Assembly (NCBI GenBank): GCA_001940825.1
Contig: MSGT01000058.1
Location: forward strand, 1-64,000
Source of the DNA: Sphaerochaeta sp. Phil3
Lineage (GTDB): Bacteria > Spirochaetota > Spirochaetia > Sphaerochaetales > Sphaerochaetaceae
Reading direction: 5' to 3'
Length of the DNA: 64,000 nt
Below the pieces are notes generated by a model. It was not told where the DNA came from, made no database searches, and saw only the letters and a program-made list of their open reading frames with translations. The position numbers and the translations under genes are program-made. Positions 18,128 to 28,120 of this stretch are shown piece after piece. The number at the start of each line of letters is the position of its first letter. Position 1 is the first letter of the stretch.

Positions 18128-18346
18128 ATGGCTAAAGAAGAGGCGATTGAGGTTGAAGGTCTTGTCAAGGAGGCGCTTCCAAACGTGATGTTCCGTGTGG
18201 AACTCAAAAACAAACACGTGATTCTTGCGCACATGTCAGGTAGGATGAGACAGAACCACATCAAGATCGTCCCAGGCGACAGGGTCAAGATTGAAATGTC
18301 CCCATACGACCTTACAAAAGGCAGAATCATCTATAGAGAGAAATAA
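18128..18346 (+). CDS. infA: Translation initiation factor IF-1
   Basis: IF-1 is a 72-residue OB-fold protein that binds the ribosomal A site during initiation. [19 protein letters not shown] and the block [23 protein letters not shown] are diagnostic. I start at the second of two adjacent ATGs; the track ORF adds 22 codons without family similarity. GGAGG lies 4 bases upstream. A clear terminator follows, so the gene is probably monocistronic. Confidence 0.96.
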   Translation: MAKEEAIEVEGLVKEALPNVMFRVELKNKHVILAHMSGRMRQNHIKIVPGDRVKIEMSPYDLTKGRIIYREK

Positions 18347-18393
18347 TATCCAAAAGAGATCTCCCCCGTATTCGTTTTTGCATTCGAATTTGG

Positions 18394-18422
18394 AACGTCC
18401 GGCTTTGTCTGGACGTTTTTTA
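18394..18422 (+). terminator. Factor-independent terminator of infA
   Basis: AACGTCCGG and CTGGACGTT pair around a short loop and are followed by a run of six T (including the stem end). Confidence 0.85.
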
Positions 18423-18682
18423 TGGCCCAGACGCTGATGAATAATTCAACTAAACACTTTGGACATCGACCACATGTTTTAGTCAAACGCACCGACTTGG
18501 AAGGAGACGCACAATGTTACATATCGGAACATTCCATAGGCCTTTGTACCAATATGCAACACAGCATTTCCAAATGTGGGTTTTCATAACAAAATGTCTA
18601 AAAGGCTGTAACTCCCGGCCGTCAGGATTGTTTAGCTTCTGTCAACATCGTTTTACAAAAACGGATGGAAGGAGAGACTATC

Positions 18683-21099
18683 ATGAAGAAATGGACTACG
18701 ATCCTGCTGCTGGCTCTGCTGGCGGCTCTATGCCTTGCAGTGTCATGCAAGAACGACCCCCCCCGCACGAGCATGAGTTCGACCTGACGGCGTGGGAATA
18801 CAACGAGGACAGCCACTGGCACAAGGCCGTCTGCGAACACACGGATGAGGTCAAGGACAAGGCCGCACACACCTGGGACGATGGCACGGTGACCACGCCC
18901 GCCGCTCCGGGGAGCGCCGGTGTCATGACGTACAAATGCACCGTATGCAAACACACCAAGACCGGGCCGATCCCCGCACCGGGAGCGACGAGGTTCGCCT
19001 CGACATACACTCCGGGAAAGACCTACGACAAGACCCCCATCGAAATAGACAGAACCAAGGTCGTCAGGGTCGTTGGCGGAACGGAAGTCCCCGTCCCGCA
19101 GGAGCAGATCCTGAAAATCGAATTCAAGACCAAGGATGCGGAGGACAGTGCATACACGGCCACAGCCCCTACAATTGCGGGAAGCTACACCGTCAAGGTG
19201 ACCGTGGCGAAGACGCCCGACTGGGAGGAGGACGCCTTCACCCATGACTTCGTCATAGGCGCCATAGTGCTCGTGGGATCCTATACGCACCCCACAGAAC
19301 TTACCTACAACGGGGAAGAACAAACCCTAACGGACCTGACGCTGAAACATGGAGACCTGGGTTGCATACTCGAAGGGGATGAGGTTCGCATCACGTATAT
19401 CAAGACCAAGGGTGCGGATGCAGGGACCCCATATGTGTCGTACGCCATTCCTGGAGGGCAGAACTACCGCTCCGAATTCAACGACTCCAAGTTCGGCATC
19501 AAGGCCACGGTCAAGCCCATAGTGGTGAAGACCTCCATAAACGCAACGAAGGTGTATGACGGAAGCGCAACGATCATCCACAAGGACTGGGCGGCGGTAC
19601 CCGAGATCCTGTCAGAGGACAAGGGGAATCTAGAGCTCTCGATCGGAATGAAGGACGCGAATGTGGTCTCGGAAGGGAACGCCGTCTTCTGCAGCTTCCA
19701 ATACAGAAACAGCTCTGGCACGGCATCGCCTACAGGCAACTACGAGATCGACAAAAGCCTGCTGAAAGGCACGATAGCTCCTAAGGACGTCAGTTGCGAA
19801 TACGAACATCCATACGATGGGAAAGACATCGTAGTTGTAGAGAAGAAACACATCAAGGGAGCCGTCGAGAACGACAACGTCACGTTGAAAGTAAAGATGA
19901 GCGGCAAGGATGTCGGAGCCTCTGTGACTGATGATTTTTACTTATACGTCGATGGAAAGCCATCCGGGAACTACATCGTCAGAAAAAGCAATGTGCAGGT
20001 CAAGATTGTGGCCAAGAGGCTCATCGGAACCTTTGAGGACGTCTTCACATACAATGGCACAGACCAATTCATAGTCGAAGACCTGTCCGGATTCGAAGGG
20101 TTCGCCGAAGGGGATGACATCAAGGACTTCGTGCTTCTCGTCGTCTTCATGGGCAAGGATGCAGGTTCGGAGCTGAACTACTGCAACCTCCGGAAAAAGG
20201 GCGAAGCGATGGGCTATGATAACTACAAAATCGACCTGGAAGACATCCATTCCTCCATCGTGCCCAAGAAGCTCACCGCAAAGACAATCCCTACGAAGGT
20301 GTACGATGGAACCAACATCGTCGAGCTTCCATACGACCAGCTTGAAGGACTGATGGGCAGCGACGATCCGATCCTCTCGATAACCATGTCCGGCAAGGAT
20401 GTAGGGTCCGAATACAAAAGCCATGTGGTGAAATTCGTCAGCGGGGCGCTTGCAAGCAACTACTACGTGGCCGACGACGATCCAAACATGCTGCAGGCGA
20501 ACATCACCAAGAAGGTGCTCAAGTTTCCATCATTGAACGTCACGGCACGGCCCGATTCCGAGCGCTACGTGTACGTCCATCTTGGAAAGGCCAACCTTGA
20601 GGGATGGGACAACAAACCGGTTGGCGACGATGTCGTGAAGGTCAAGTACGAAAACAATTCCGTATCTTGGGCTCTTGGCAAATCTTTCCTCGCCGCCAGC
20701 GGAAGTGGAACCATTTCCGAAATAAGCAATGGAAATTATGATGTCCAGATACCAGCTACCGGCAGCAGGATAACGGTTATTCCAGCATCAGTAGATTGGG
20801 GGAAACTCGAAATAGGAAAAGCGAGGACATTTACTGTGAGTGACAAAACGGTCAAGTTCTATGGTTCCTTTGGAATGGAAAAAGACAGAGTCATGAAGAT
20901 AACCAATAAAGACGGAGCGGTAATGACAATGAAGAATCTCCTTACCCTAGGAGAAGCCTCTAAGAACACCATTCTCTACCAAGAGAATTTGGAAGGCAAC
21001 CAAGGAATACTCATCAAGAGTTATCCAAATGGTACCGGAGATTTCTATGTACACGGCCTTGAACCTGGTGAATACACCATCCTCCTTACGGACAATTAA
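18683..21099 (+). CDS. YDG-domain surface lipoprotein, frame broken at a C8 tract (candidate phase-variable gene)
   Basis: GGAAGGAGAG precedes ATG 18683, which opens MKKWTTILLLALLAALCLAVSC, a clear lipoprotein signal with lipobox. This frame stops 20 codons later. The long body is open in another frame, and the two meet at eight C residues (18757-18764) directly after the lipobox cysteine. One extra C, or two fewer, would join signal and body (SCKNDPPPHEHEFDL). The body has a His/Cys segment (AAHTWDDG, YKCTVCKHTKTG) and then repeated beta-domains with KVYDG (two clear copies), YNYGT-like and GNYEID phrases typical of YDG/MBG domains of adhesins. The track's start at 18514 gives an N-terminus that resembles nothing secreted. 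Phase variation, or a homopolymer sequencing error, are the two explanations. Confidence 0.75.
18757..18764 (+). repeat. Homopolymeric C8 tract
   Basis: Eight consecutive C bases lie 13-20 bases downstream of the lipobox cysteine codon region. They mark the point where the signal-peptide frame and the body frame diverge. Confidence 0.85.
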
Positions 21100-21158
21100 C
21101 CTTTCGCCCATGATGAAAACCCATCATAGGTAGTTGGAGACTGGATGGTTTTCCAAAA

Positions 21159-21188
21159 GGGCTGCAATGGGACGTTCCGTTGCAGCCC
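21159..21188. terminator. Terminator hairpin, probably bidirectional
   Basis: GGGCTGCAA and TTGCAGCCC form a perfect 9-bp stem with a partly complementary 12-base interior. It lies between the convergent YDG lipoprotein and exonuclease genes. TTTTGG follows on the minus strand. Confidence 0.65.
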
Positions 21189-21302
21189 TCCTTGTATCCA
21201 ACCGGTGGAGGGAGTCCCTCATGCCGTCACAACCTGTGCGTGTTGCGCACCCTGTCTGATCAATGCCCGCAGGAATCCCCAAAGCGGCGGTTGCGGCACA
21301 TT

Positions 21303-21875
21303 TCAGAGCCCAAGTTTCTTGAGCTCGATACCTCTTACTATTAGGTACTTCCTTAAATCCTGAAGTTCATGCAATCTGCCGTTGCAGGCCCTGATGAATA
21401 CCTTGCCGCAGTTTACAGCATCGTCCAAGGCATTGTGTGCATTGTAGTCCAAGCCAAAATGCTCGCTCAAAGCCGTAAGCGCATGGCTCTTTGCCAACGG
21501 CCACACCTTCCTTGAAATCTGAAGGGAGCACAGGTAGCATATATCAGGCATGTCGAATCCAAAAAGCTTTATGAGACTTGCAAGGACACCCATGTCGAAG
21601 CGGGCGTTGTGGGCGACAAGGAAGTCATCGTCTATGAAGTACTCGATCTCAGGCCACAGATACCCAAAGTCTGGTGCGTCCTTGACATCGGCAGGTCTTA
21701 TGCCATGAATCTCTATGTTGCGTCCAAAGAAGCGGTCGTATCCAAGAGGTGGCTTCATAAGGGAATAGAATGTATCCAGCACCTGGCCGCTCTCGTCAAA
21801 GCGGGCAAGCCCTACGGAACATGCGCTTTGTGGCATCTGGTTCGCCGTTTCGAAATCTATCGTGACGAAGTTCAT
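21303..21875 (-). CDS. DEDDh 3'-5' exonuclease (DnaQ-like)
   Basis: The exonuclease motifs are intact: ExoI FVTIDFETANQ (D and E), ExoII VAHNARFDMGVL and ExoIII HNALDDAVNC with histidine five residues before aspartate. The length of 190 aa corresponds to a stand-alone proofreading or RNase T-like nuclease rather than PolC. It would remove nucleotides from 3' ends of DNA or RNA in the cytoplasm. It begins 12 bases after the desulfidase-like gene's stop, so the two may be co-transcribed. Which substrate it prefers cannot be read from the sequence. Confidence 0.9.
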   Translation of the reverse strand: MNFVTIDFETANQMPQSACSVGLARFDESGQVLDTFYSLMKPPLGYDRFFGRNIEIHGIRPADVKDAPDFGYLWPEIEYFIDDDFLVAHNARFDMGVLASLIKLFGFDMPDICYLCSLQISRKVWPLAKSHALTALSEHFGLDYNAHNALDDAVNCGKVFIRACNGRLHELQDLRKYLIVRGIELKKLGL

Positions 21876-21887
21876 ATCAAATCCAGC

Positions 21888-23180
21888 TCAGCAGTGTTTG
21901 TCCATCATGATGGACATTATGGTGCGGTCCGTCTGCTCCATGCCTTCGCTGCTTATCCTTGAAAGATGGACCATGCTCTCAAGACAGTCGCTTCCCACAA
22001 TACCGCACTCGGCACCGGGGGCAAAACCCTTGAGGGAAAGCTTTACACTCAAAGCCGATGCCTGTAGACACGAATAGATCTTGAGCGCACACGTGTTCTT
22101 TGCGCCGTCGCATATCACACCCGTAAGGTTTCCAACCATAGTGTTCACGGCTCTATCCATTGCAAGACGGTCTCCGTCAAGAAGGTAGACGTATGCACAG
22201 GCGGTTCCAATCGAAGCCGTGAATGCACCGCACAGAGCAGAGAGCCTGTTCTTACGTGCAGTCAGAGCAAGACCCACCAGTTGGCTTACACATACAGCCT
22301 TGGCAAGCTTCTCGTCATCAGCTCCCAGATAGCGGGCCACGATATATACGGGAACGGTTACGGTTATACCTTGGTTCCCGCTACCGCTGTTTATTACAAC
22401 CGGCATGGAGCATCCACTCATTCGAGCATCGCTTCCAGCGGCTGCATAGCTTGCAGCGACATCAAAGGCCTGTGAAAGGCTTGAAGGTTCAGACGAACCA
22501 TCCTCCAAGGTAGTCTTTCCAACTTGGAGGCCATACTCACCTTCGATGGCATGTTTAGCTATTGCAAGGTTGGTTTTCACAGCATCAAGGACGAATGGGA
22601 CATCGTCTATGGAAATCTGGTTTGCAAACTCAACAATGTCGTCAAGTTTGAGGGTCTTCAGGAATTCACCATCATTGGCCTTATCAAACGAGAAAGCCTT
22701 TGCATTGCCAGGTTCCAGGGGAGCATCAAGAAGAACCTTGCCATCAAGCTCAAGGCGGGAGAACCTGTCGTGTTCGCCTGATATGGTGGCAACCGCCTCG
22801 TGACCGCCACCAAAGGCCTTGACGCTTACAAACAGAGGTGGGGCATCAGAGACCAAAGAAAGCTCCATTGGTATAAGAGCGGCACCTTTCTTCTGGTCAT
22901 CAGTGATACAGGACAGAATGCTGAGAGATTTGGAGGTATCCCCGCCGCAGATGCCAAGAGCAACCGCTGCAAGAATCCCCTTGAGTTCACACCCAGGAAG
23001 CCCAACACCCATGGCGTTCTTCACCATGTCGCGAGACGCATATACATGGGCGGCATCCACAATGCAGCCCAAAAGCTCACGGGCCTTGGCACCTGCCAAA
23101 GCCGATGCGGCAGGTTCCGTGCACCCCATAGCAGGAACCATCTCCTTCTTCAAGAGCCCAATAATCCTAGACTTGTCCAC
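21888..23180 (-). CDS. L-cysteine desulfidase-like protein (UPF0597 / CyuA-YhaM family)
   Basis: The family signature KKEMVPAMGCTEPAASALA is at the N-terminus. Conserved blocks NAMGVGLPGCELKGI, GGGHEAVATI and SGNQGITVTVPVYIVA follow. Members are iron-sulfur lyases that split L-cysteine to pyruvate, ammonia and sulfide; some may act on serine. The start is ambiguous. I prefer GTG 23180 because ATGGAGG lies 5 bases upstream and homologues begin about there; the alternatives are ATG 23192 and the track start at 23231. Length is then 430 aa. It precedes the exonuclease gene closely. Confidence 0.85.
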   Translation of the reverse strand: MDKSRIIGLLKKEMVPAMGCTEPAASALAGAKARELLGCIVDAAHVYASRDMVKNAMGVGLPGCELKGILAAVALGICGGDTSKSLSILSCITDDQKKGAALIPMELSLVSDAPPLFVSVKAFGGGHEAVATISGEHDRFSRLELDGKVLLDAPLEPGNAKAFSFDKANDGEFLKTLKLDDIVEFANQISIDDVPFVLDAVKTNLAIAKHAIEGEYGLQVGKTTLEDGSSEPSSLSQAFDVAASYAAAGSDARMSGCSMPVVINSGSGNQGITVTVPVYIVARYLGADDEKLAKAVCVSQLVGLALTARKNRLSALCGAFTASIGTACAYVYLLDGDRLAMDRAVNTMVGNLTGVICDGAKNTCALKIYSCLQASALSVKLSLKGFAPGAECGIVGSDCLESMVHLSRISSEGMEQTDRTIMSIMMDKHC

Positions 23181-23301
23181 AGAAACCTCCATCTTGGCAA
23201 CGTCCTGTAAGTTTAACGAAGTAAAAAACAAGTGTCCACAGCCAAAAGAAACTGCCGCAAGGACAAACCCCTGCGGCAGCGCAATTGAATATCAACTTTC
23301 T

Positions 23302-24576
23302 TTACTTGTCGTATCCAAGGTTGAATCTGATGGTGAAGGAATCCACAGGCTTGTCTCCCAGTTCTGCACCAAACTCCTGCCATCCGTATGTTGCATCGAT
23401 CCTCATGCCAAGAAGACCAACTCCTGCGCCAACGGACATGTATCCGCGGTTGACACCTGCCCTGAGGTTGAAGCAAAGGATAGAGACTTCAGCACCGGCA
23501 TTGAGATGAAGAAGGAGGTCCTCAGCCTTGAACGAATCCGAACCCAAGCTCTTGACCATTCCAAGCATGTCAATCAAGTCAGCCGTAATGACAGGCTTGA
23601 AGATGACGTTTGGAGCGAATGCGAATCCAAAGTTCAATGTCCAAGGAGTCTTGATTTCGAACTTCTCCGATTCCTTTGCCTCATATCCTTCCTCAGGAGT
23701 GAACACCTCTGTACCTACAACGGAGTTGGTCATGTTTGCAAAGCTGTCGTAGCTGCTCATGCGGTATGTTCCGTTGAGGTTGTTTGCAGTAGCGCTAAGG
23801 CGAACCGCATCGTTGGCAAGCGAAAGCGTAACACCAAGGTCCACAGGGATTGCATATCCACCCATTGTTGGTGTGTTCCAAAGGAGTTTCTTCTGGACAT
23901 CGTTCCCATCATCGTCAGATAGGAGGGATGAAACCGTTGCGGCATCCTGTCCTTGGAGATAGGCCTTGTAGACGAAATGTCCTGCAGCTCCAATCTGGAG
24001 CTTTAGGGCATCGGTCTTTATGATGTTGAGACCAAGGGCGACTGTCTGGGCGACGTTCACCTCAGGGACGACCTTCACATTCGCAACGTTGGAAGAACCC
24101 TTTGCAATGGTGTGAAGCTTGACCTGAACGTTTGCACCAAGACCAAATGATCCAAACGCAGCACCTACGCCGGCATCTATGGTTGCAAGCGTGTTGTATC
24201 CGGAACCAAGGTTCTTGATCATCTTGTCCGCAAGGTTCACAGCTGCATTGTCGTCCGCCGTACCGTCGATCATGCTGTTTACAATAGTCATGGCTTCAGG
24301 GTCAGAAACAAGCTTCTGGACGTTGAAGAGAGTAACTGCAACGGTTGGAAGGCTAAGTCCAAACCTTTCCTCTGCAAGGGCTGCCGGGTTGGTATAGAAC
24401 GAGTCCATCCTACCAGCGGCGGCAAGACCGCTCTGTCCCATTGCATTGTATCTTGAAAACGTGGGCTGGAACGTGAAGTCTATGTCACCATAGGTGTATA
24501 TGGCCTGTTTGTCAGCAGCGAATGCAAAAGAGAAGCACATCGCAAGCACAAGGACACTCAAAAGAACTTTCTTCAT
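23302..24576 (-). CDS. Putative FadL-like outer-membrane protein
   Basis: MKKVLLSVLVLAMCFSFAFA is a classic cleavable signal peptide. After it, SRYNAMGQSGLAAAGRMDSFYTNPAAL resembles the start of FadL/OmpP1 and PorV-like barrels, in which an NPA motif follows the hatch segment. The rest is glycine-rich with alternating strands (AFGSFGLGANVQVKLHTI; NLRAGVNRGYMSVGAG) and ends in RFNLGYDK. The closest known treponemal analogues are the FadL-like family proteins that take up hydrophobic nutrients. It lies 15 bases after a lipoprotein gene, in the same operon. The ligand is unknown. Confidence 0.7.
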   Translation of the reverse strand: MKKVLLSVLVLAMCFSFAFAADKQAIYTYGDIDFTFQPTFSRYNAMGQSGLAAAGRMDSFYTNPAALAEERFGLSLPTVAVTLFNVQKLVSDPEAMTIVNSMIDGTADDNAAVNLADKMIKNLGSGYNTLATIDAGVGAAFGSFGLGANVQVKLHTIAKGSSNVANVKVVPEVNVAQTVALGLNIIKTDALKLQIGAAGHFVYKAYLQGQDAATVSSLLSDDDGNDVQKKLLWNTPTMGGYAIPVDLGVTLSLANDAVRLSATANNLNGTYRMSSYDSFANMTNSVVGTEVFTPEEGYEAKESEKFEIKTPWTLNFGFAFAPNVIFKPVITADLIDMLGMVKSLGSDSFKAEDLLLHLNAGAEVSILCFNLRAGVNRGYMSVGAGVGLLGMRIDATYGWQEFGAELGDKPVDSFTIRFNLGYDK

Positions 24577-24591
24577 ATCTATTCCCTCCCC

Positions 24592-26010
24592 TTAGTTGTT
24601 CTTGCCAAGCTCGTTCTTGAGGTTTTCAAATGCCTTTTCGAGCTCTTCGCCATAGGATTTGCCGTCTTCAGGCTTGAAGCCAGCCTTCTCTATTATCTTG
24701 AGGTCGAAGCCGGAATCAACAAGTATGACGGCGGCTGTGTTTACCGCTGTGACAGCTGAGTGTTCAAGGTGTTCTACATCATAGTCCTTCTTGCTCAGAT
24801 CAACGTCATTGAAGAACTTCTCGAAGTTCTCAAAGCGTTTTGCAAGATCCTCGTCTTCTAGCACGCTCGCATCCTTTTCCATGTAGGCCTTTACAGCGTC
24901 CTTGAAAGAGAGTTCTGAGCCATCCTTCACTGGCAACTTATTGCACTCCGTGAAAACAACGGATGCAGCATAGAGAACAAGGTCGTTTGCGGAGAAGCTG
25001 TCAAGACCAATTATGTTTTTGCCGTCGATTATGGCATCGACGACTGCGAACTGATCCTCCCCCTTGGCAAGAGAAGGAGTCACAAGCCAAGCGGTAGTCT
25101 CATATGCAGTCCTTATAGCCCTCATCTGGAAGATGAACCTGTTGTACTTCACTTCGTCGAACTCTCCATCTACACTTACCATCTTGGTGAAGCTGTCTAT
25201 TGCAGAGAACATGAACTTTCTCATTGCATCTTCGTCTTTTGGAGAAGAGGAATCGTCCGAAAGAGCCTTGCTCCCAGAACCGGATGAAGAGAAGAGAGAG
25301 GCAAGGTTGAAATCCTTGAGTATGTCAAGGTCTGCTGCAGTGCTTGTCACCTTGAGTGCATCCAAAGCCTGAAGGGCCTTGTTGGCATCCTCTATGATCT
25401 TTTCTGTATCAAGCTCTCCATCCGCCTTGTTGTACTGATCTGGGTTTTCAGCAATGTTCTTGACGGTATTTGCAAGGTCGTTCACGATGGAAACAGCTGC
25501 AAGATCCGCCTTCGTTGGGTTTTCAGATATGCTGTCCTTTATATCGTTCAAAGCGTTGGTGACAGAATCATAGGCGGACTTTACCTTGTCATCGGCGCTC
25601 GCCAAAACATCATCTTCCACTTTCGTGTCGCTGATTATATTCTCCATTTTAGTCCGCAAAGACTCTTGAACTTTTTTGGCAGTCTCTTCGTCTTTCGCAA
25701 GAGGTTCATCCAACTGCTTCTTGAGCTCCTCAGTCTTCTTGGTGGAGTTCTTTATCTCGGCTACGCTTGATATGAGGTCAGCCGGATCTACGAGTTCGAC
25801 CTCAACATCCCCCGCCTCATTCTTGGTGACCTTATTGTCGAACTCTTTGGTCGTCTCGTTGACTTGTTGCATGTTTGGCTCAATGCCATAGACGTTGTTG
25901 CCCATCTTTCCCATGGCCTCGCCAAGTTTGGCATACTCGTCCATGGAGCATGAAACTATGCCAATGACCAATAGAACGGTCAAGGCGACAATCAAAACCT
26001 TATTTTTCAT
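24592..26010 (-). CDS. Hypothetical lipoprotein, mostly helical
   Basis: MKNKVLIVALTVLLVIGIVSC gives a lipobox with acylated cysteine. The mature part is rich in lysine, glutamate and asparagine with long amphipathic helices (EIKNSTKKTEELKKQLDEPL; ETAKKVQESLRTKMENI), followed by a serine-rich hinge (SSSGSGSKALSDDSSS) and an alpha-helical C-terminus. No enzyme motif is seen. It precedes the FadL-like gene by 15 bases, so the two may form an envelope complex in which the lipoprotein partners the barrel. A -10-like TATAAT lies about 85 bases upstream of the start. Confidence 0.75.
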   Translation of the reverse strand: MKNKVLIVALTVLLVIGIVSCSMDEYAKLGEAMGKMGNNVYGIEPNMQQVNETTKEFDNKVTKNEAGDVEVELVDPADLISSVAEIKNSTKKTEELKKQLDEPLAKDEETAKKVQESLRTKMENIISDTKVEDDVLASADDKVKSAYDSVTNALNDIKDSISENPTKADLAAVSIVNDLANTVKNIAENPDQYNKADGELDTEKIIEDANKALQALDALKVTSTAADLDILKDFNLASLFSSSGSGSKALSDDSSSPKDEDAMRKFMFSAIDSFTKMVSVDGEFDEVKYNRFIFQMRAIRTAYETTAWLVTPSLAKGEDQFAVVDAIIDGKNIIGLDSFSANDLVLYAASVVFTECNKLPVKDGSELSFKDAVKAYMEKDASVLEDEDLAKRFENFEKFFNDVDLSKKDYDVEHLEHSAVTAVNTAAVILVDSGFDLKIIEKAGFKPEDGKSYGEELEKAFENLKNELGKNN

Positions 26011-26109
26011 TCCCTAATCCTCCTGAATTTCTCAGATGGCAAATCACATTCCAATCGTCCGCCGCAAATGGCCGGCGAACATCCCAATCGTATTATAAAC
26101 ACCTTTCAC

Positions 26110-26862
26110 TCAAAAAGGTAACAACATTTCACTCAAAGGAATGAAACAAATCCCCAAAAGAAGAGCAATTATCGTCAGATTTCTGGAACCGGACCTCCTC
26201 GCAGCAGGCCAAAGCTCATCGAACGAAATGAAGACAAGTATGCCGGCAACGATGGCCATACACGCCGACAAAGCAAATCCAGCCTGTGAACCATGCAGGA
26301 AAAGCACGCCAAGCAAAGCCCCCAAAGGCTGGGCGAGCCCAACCAGAACGGCCTTCAAGACAGCTTGGCCCATGCTCGAACCTGCCGACATGACCGACAC
26401 AGCAAGGGTGGCCCCTATTGGAACGTTGTGAATTGCAATACCAAAAGCCATGCTCATGCCCAAATGCAGGTTGGACTGCGTCGCAACCCCAGTCGCGACA
26501 CCCTCCACTATGTTGTGGAGTACCAATGCAAGCACCATGCCCTTGGAAATGGCATGGCTGTGGGAGCATTCACATTCATGTATATAGTGTCCAGGTTCAT
26601 CTTCGTCATCGTGATGGTGAGGAAAAATCAAATCCAAAGCCAAGGAAAGGAATGCACCTAGGACCATGAAAAGCAGGGTGTACACAATCCCTATTCCTTC
26701 GAAGGATTCCGGGAGCATCTCCCCCAACGAAATCATGAGCATCAAACCCGTAGCGAACGCCAAGGAAAAGGCCCCAATGTTCTTGTTCTTGACCCTACTG
26801 GCAAGAACCGCTCCAAGAACGGTGGAAAGACCCGCAACCAAAGTCACAAGGATTGGAACCAT
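26110..26862 (-). CDS. ZIP-family divalent metal transporter
   Basis: This membrane protein has about eight helices and resembles ZupT/GufA transporters that import zinc or related metals. The two metal-site helices read LVLHNIVEGVATG and IAIHNVPIGATLAV. The usual HNxPEG is altered in both (HNIVEG and HNVPIG), and the second lacks the glutamate. A histidine- and acid-rich cytoplasmic loop (FPHHHDDEDEPGHYIHECEC) can bind metal. I start at ATG 26862, preceded by GGAG, rather than at the track start, which overlaps the MFS gene; this gives 250 aa. Metal specificity is not determined. Confidence 0.88.
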   Translation of the reverse strand: MVPILVTLVAGLSTVLGAVLASRVKNKNIGAFSLAFATGLMLMISLGEMLPESFEGIGIVYTLLFMVLGAFLSLALDLIFPHHHDDEDEPGHYIHECECSHSHAISKGMVLALVLHNIVEGVATGVATQSNLHLGMSMAFGIAIHNVPIGATLAVSVMSAGSSMGQAVLKAVLVGLAQPLGALLGVLFLHGSQAGFALSACMAIVAGILVFISFDELWPAARRSGSRNLTIIALLLGICFIPLSEMLLPF

Positions 26863-26890
26863 ACAAAAATCTCCATACCCCCACAAAGGG

Positions 26891-28060
26891 TCAACTTGAA
26901 AGCTTCCTTCTGTTGGCAAGGCAAATCACGAGAGCCAACACAGGGAACACCACATAGGATGCAAACAGCGTCCCATACCCAAAGATATCTATTACAAAGC
27001 CTCCCGCCAAGACCCCAATCATTTCAGGAAGATTGGTAGCAATAGCCCAATAGAAACTCATAGCCAAAGAATAATGGCTTTCATTCACATTTTGGGCTAC
27101 GAATTTGGAAACTCCAATATGAAGGGCACCAAACGTGCAGGCATGTAGCAGCTGGGCGACGATGAATGCAGGGATCGTTGGAAAGAACCTGTAGATGAGA
27201 AGCCTAACCGTCATTCCAATTGCAGACAGCACAATAAGGCCGTATGCGGACACCTTCCCCTTTTGCATGAGGCGACCACCCACCACAATCATCACGAATT
27301 CAGACGCAGCACCCAACGCCACGAAAAGGGCAAAGCGACCTCCAAGGTTGAGCTCCTCCGTCATATATGAGGAAAGGAGCTTGTCTATCACAGCCTCTGC
27401 AATCCTCGTAAGTGCAACGACGAACATCATAAGGTAGAATTTTGAGCTGAACCAATCGAAGGAGAAGAACCTTCCCTTCTCCTCTAGGATCCCCTGCGTA
27501 TCCGTCTGCATCCCCGTATTCCTAGGTTCGTCCTTTGGCGCAAACAGCACCATGAAGCAGAACACAGACAGGGTCACAACCGTGCAAAGGGCTATGGAAC
27601 GATTGTCCGTCTCGACAGGAAAGCCTGTAAGCGCAAAGACCACAAGGCACACAAGATACCCCAACGTCCCCATTGCCCTCCCAACGCCATATTTGGACGA
27701 ATCGCCTTTGAAAACCCTATTCTCATAGCCATCGTTCATTGGGTTTATGGACCAGAACAAGGCCGATGCCACAAAGAAGCACCCTATCGTTACAGCAACG
27801 GAACCGCTAAGAGCGGTTGGCACGAAGGCAACGGCGGTACCAAGTGCAAGAAGAACGAAAAGAAGCCTTGTCTTCCTAGTCCTGTCAGACAACATGCCAA
27901 ACAGCACGGGAAAGAATATGGAGGCAACCTGTCCTATAGCTACAATCACTCCAACCAAGGAATGGGAATAGCCTTTGTTTCTAAGTAACAACTGTGTGTA
28001 TGGCGCTATTGCACTCACTGCGGCTTGCAGTGAGAAGTTGAGCAACATCAATCTGAACAT
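26891..28060 (-). CDS. MFS transporter
   Basis: About twelve hydrophobic segments and the MFS loop motif GMLSDRTRKTRLLFV between helices 2 and 3 identify a major facilitator. The start RLMLLNFSLQAAVSAIAPYTQLLLRNKGYSHSLVG resembles the MFS_1-like group that includes nucleoside and sugar proton symporters. At 389 aa it is of ordinary size. It sits between an iron alcohol dehydrogenase and a ZIP transporter, all on the minus strand with short gaps. The substrate cannot be inferred. Confidence 0.85.
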   Translation of the reverse strand: MFRLMLLNFSLQAAVSAIAPYTQLLLRNKGYSHSLVGVIVAIGQVASIFFPVLFGMLSDRTRKTRLLFVLLALGTAVAFVPTALSGSVAVTIGCFFVASALFWSINPMNDGYENRVFKGDSSKYGVGRAMGTLGYLVCLVVFALTGFPVETDNRSIALCTVVTLSVFCFMVLFAPKDEPRNTGMQTDTQGILEEKGRFFSFDWFSSKFYLMMFVVALTRIAEAVIDKLLSSYMTEELNLGGRFALFVALGAASEFVMIVVGGRLMQKGKVSAYGLIVLSAIGMTVRLLIYRFFPTIPAFIVAQLLHACTFGALHIGVSKFVAQNVNESHYSLAMSFYWAIATNLPEMIGVLAGGFVIDIFGYGTLFASYVVFPVLALVICLANRRKLSS

Positions 28061-28120
28061 AGCCTAGATTATGCTCTTTTGCCCCTTGGTGAACAAGACC
28101 ATACTCAACAGCTATCGAAT

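Noticed and set aside
22819-23922. 367-aa plus-strand ORF
   Set aside because: Antisense shadow of the desulfidase-like and FadL-like genes.
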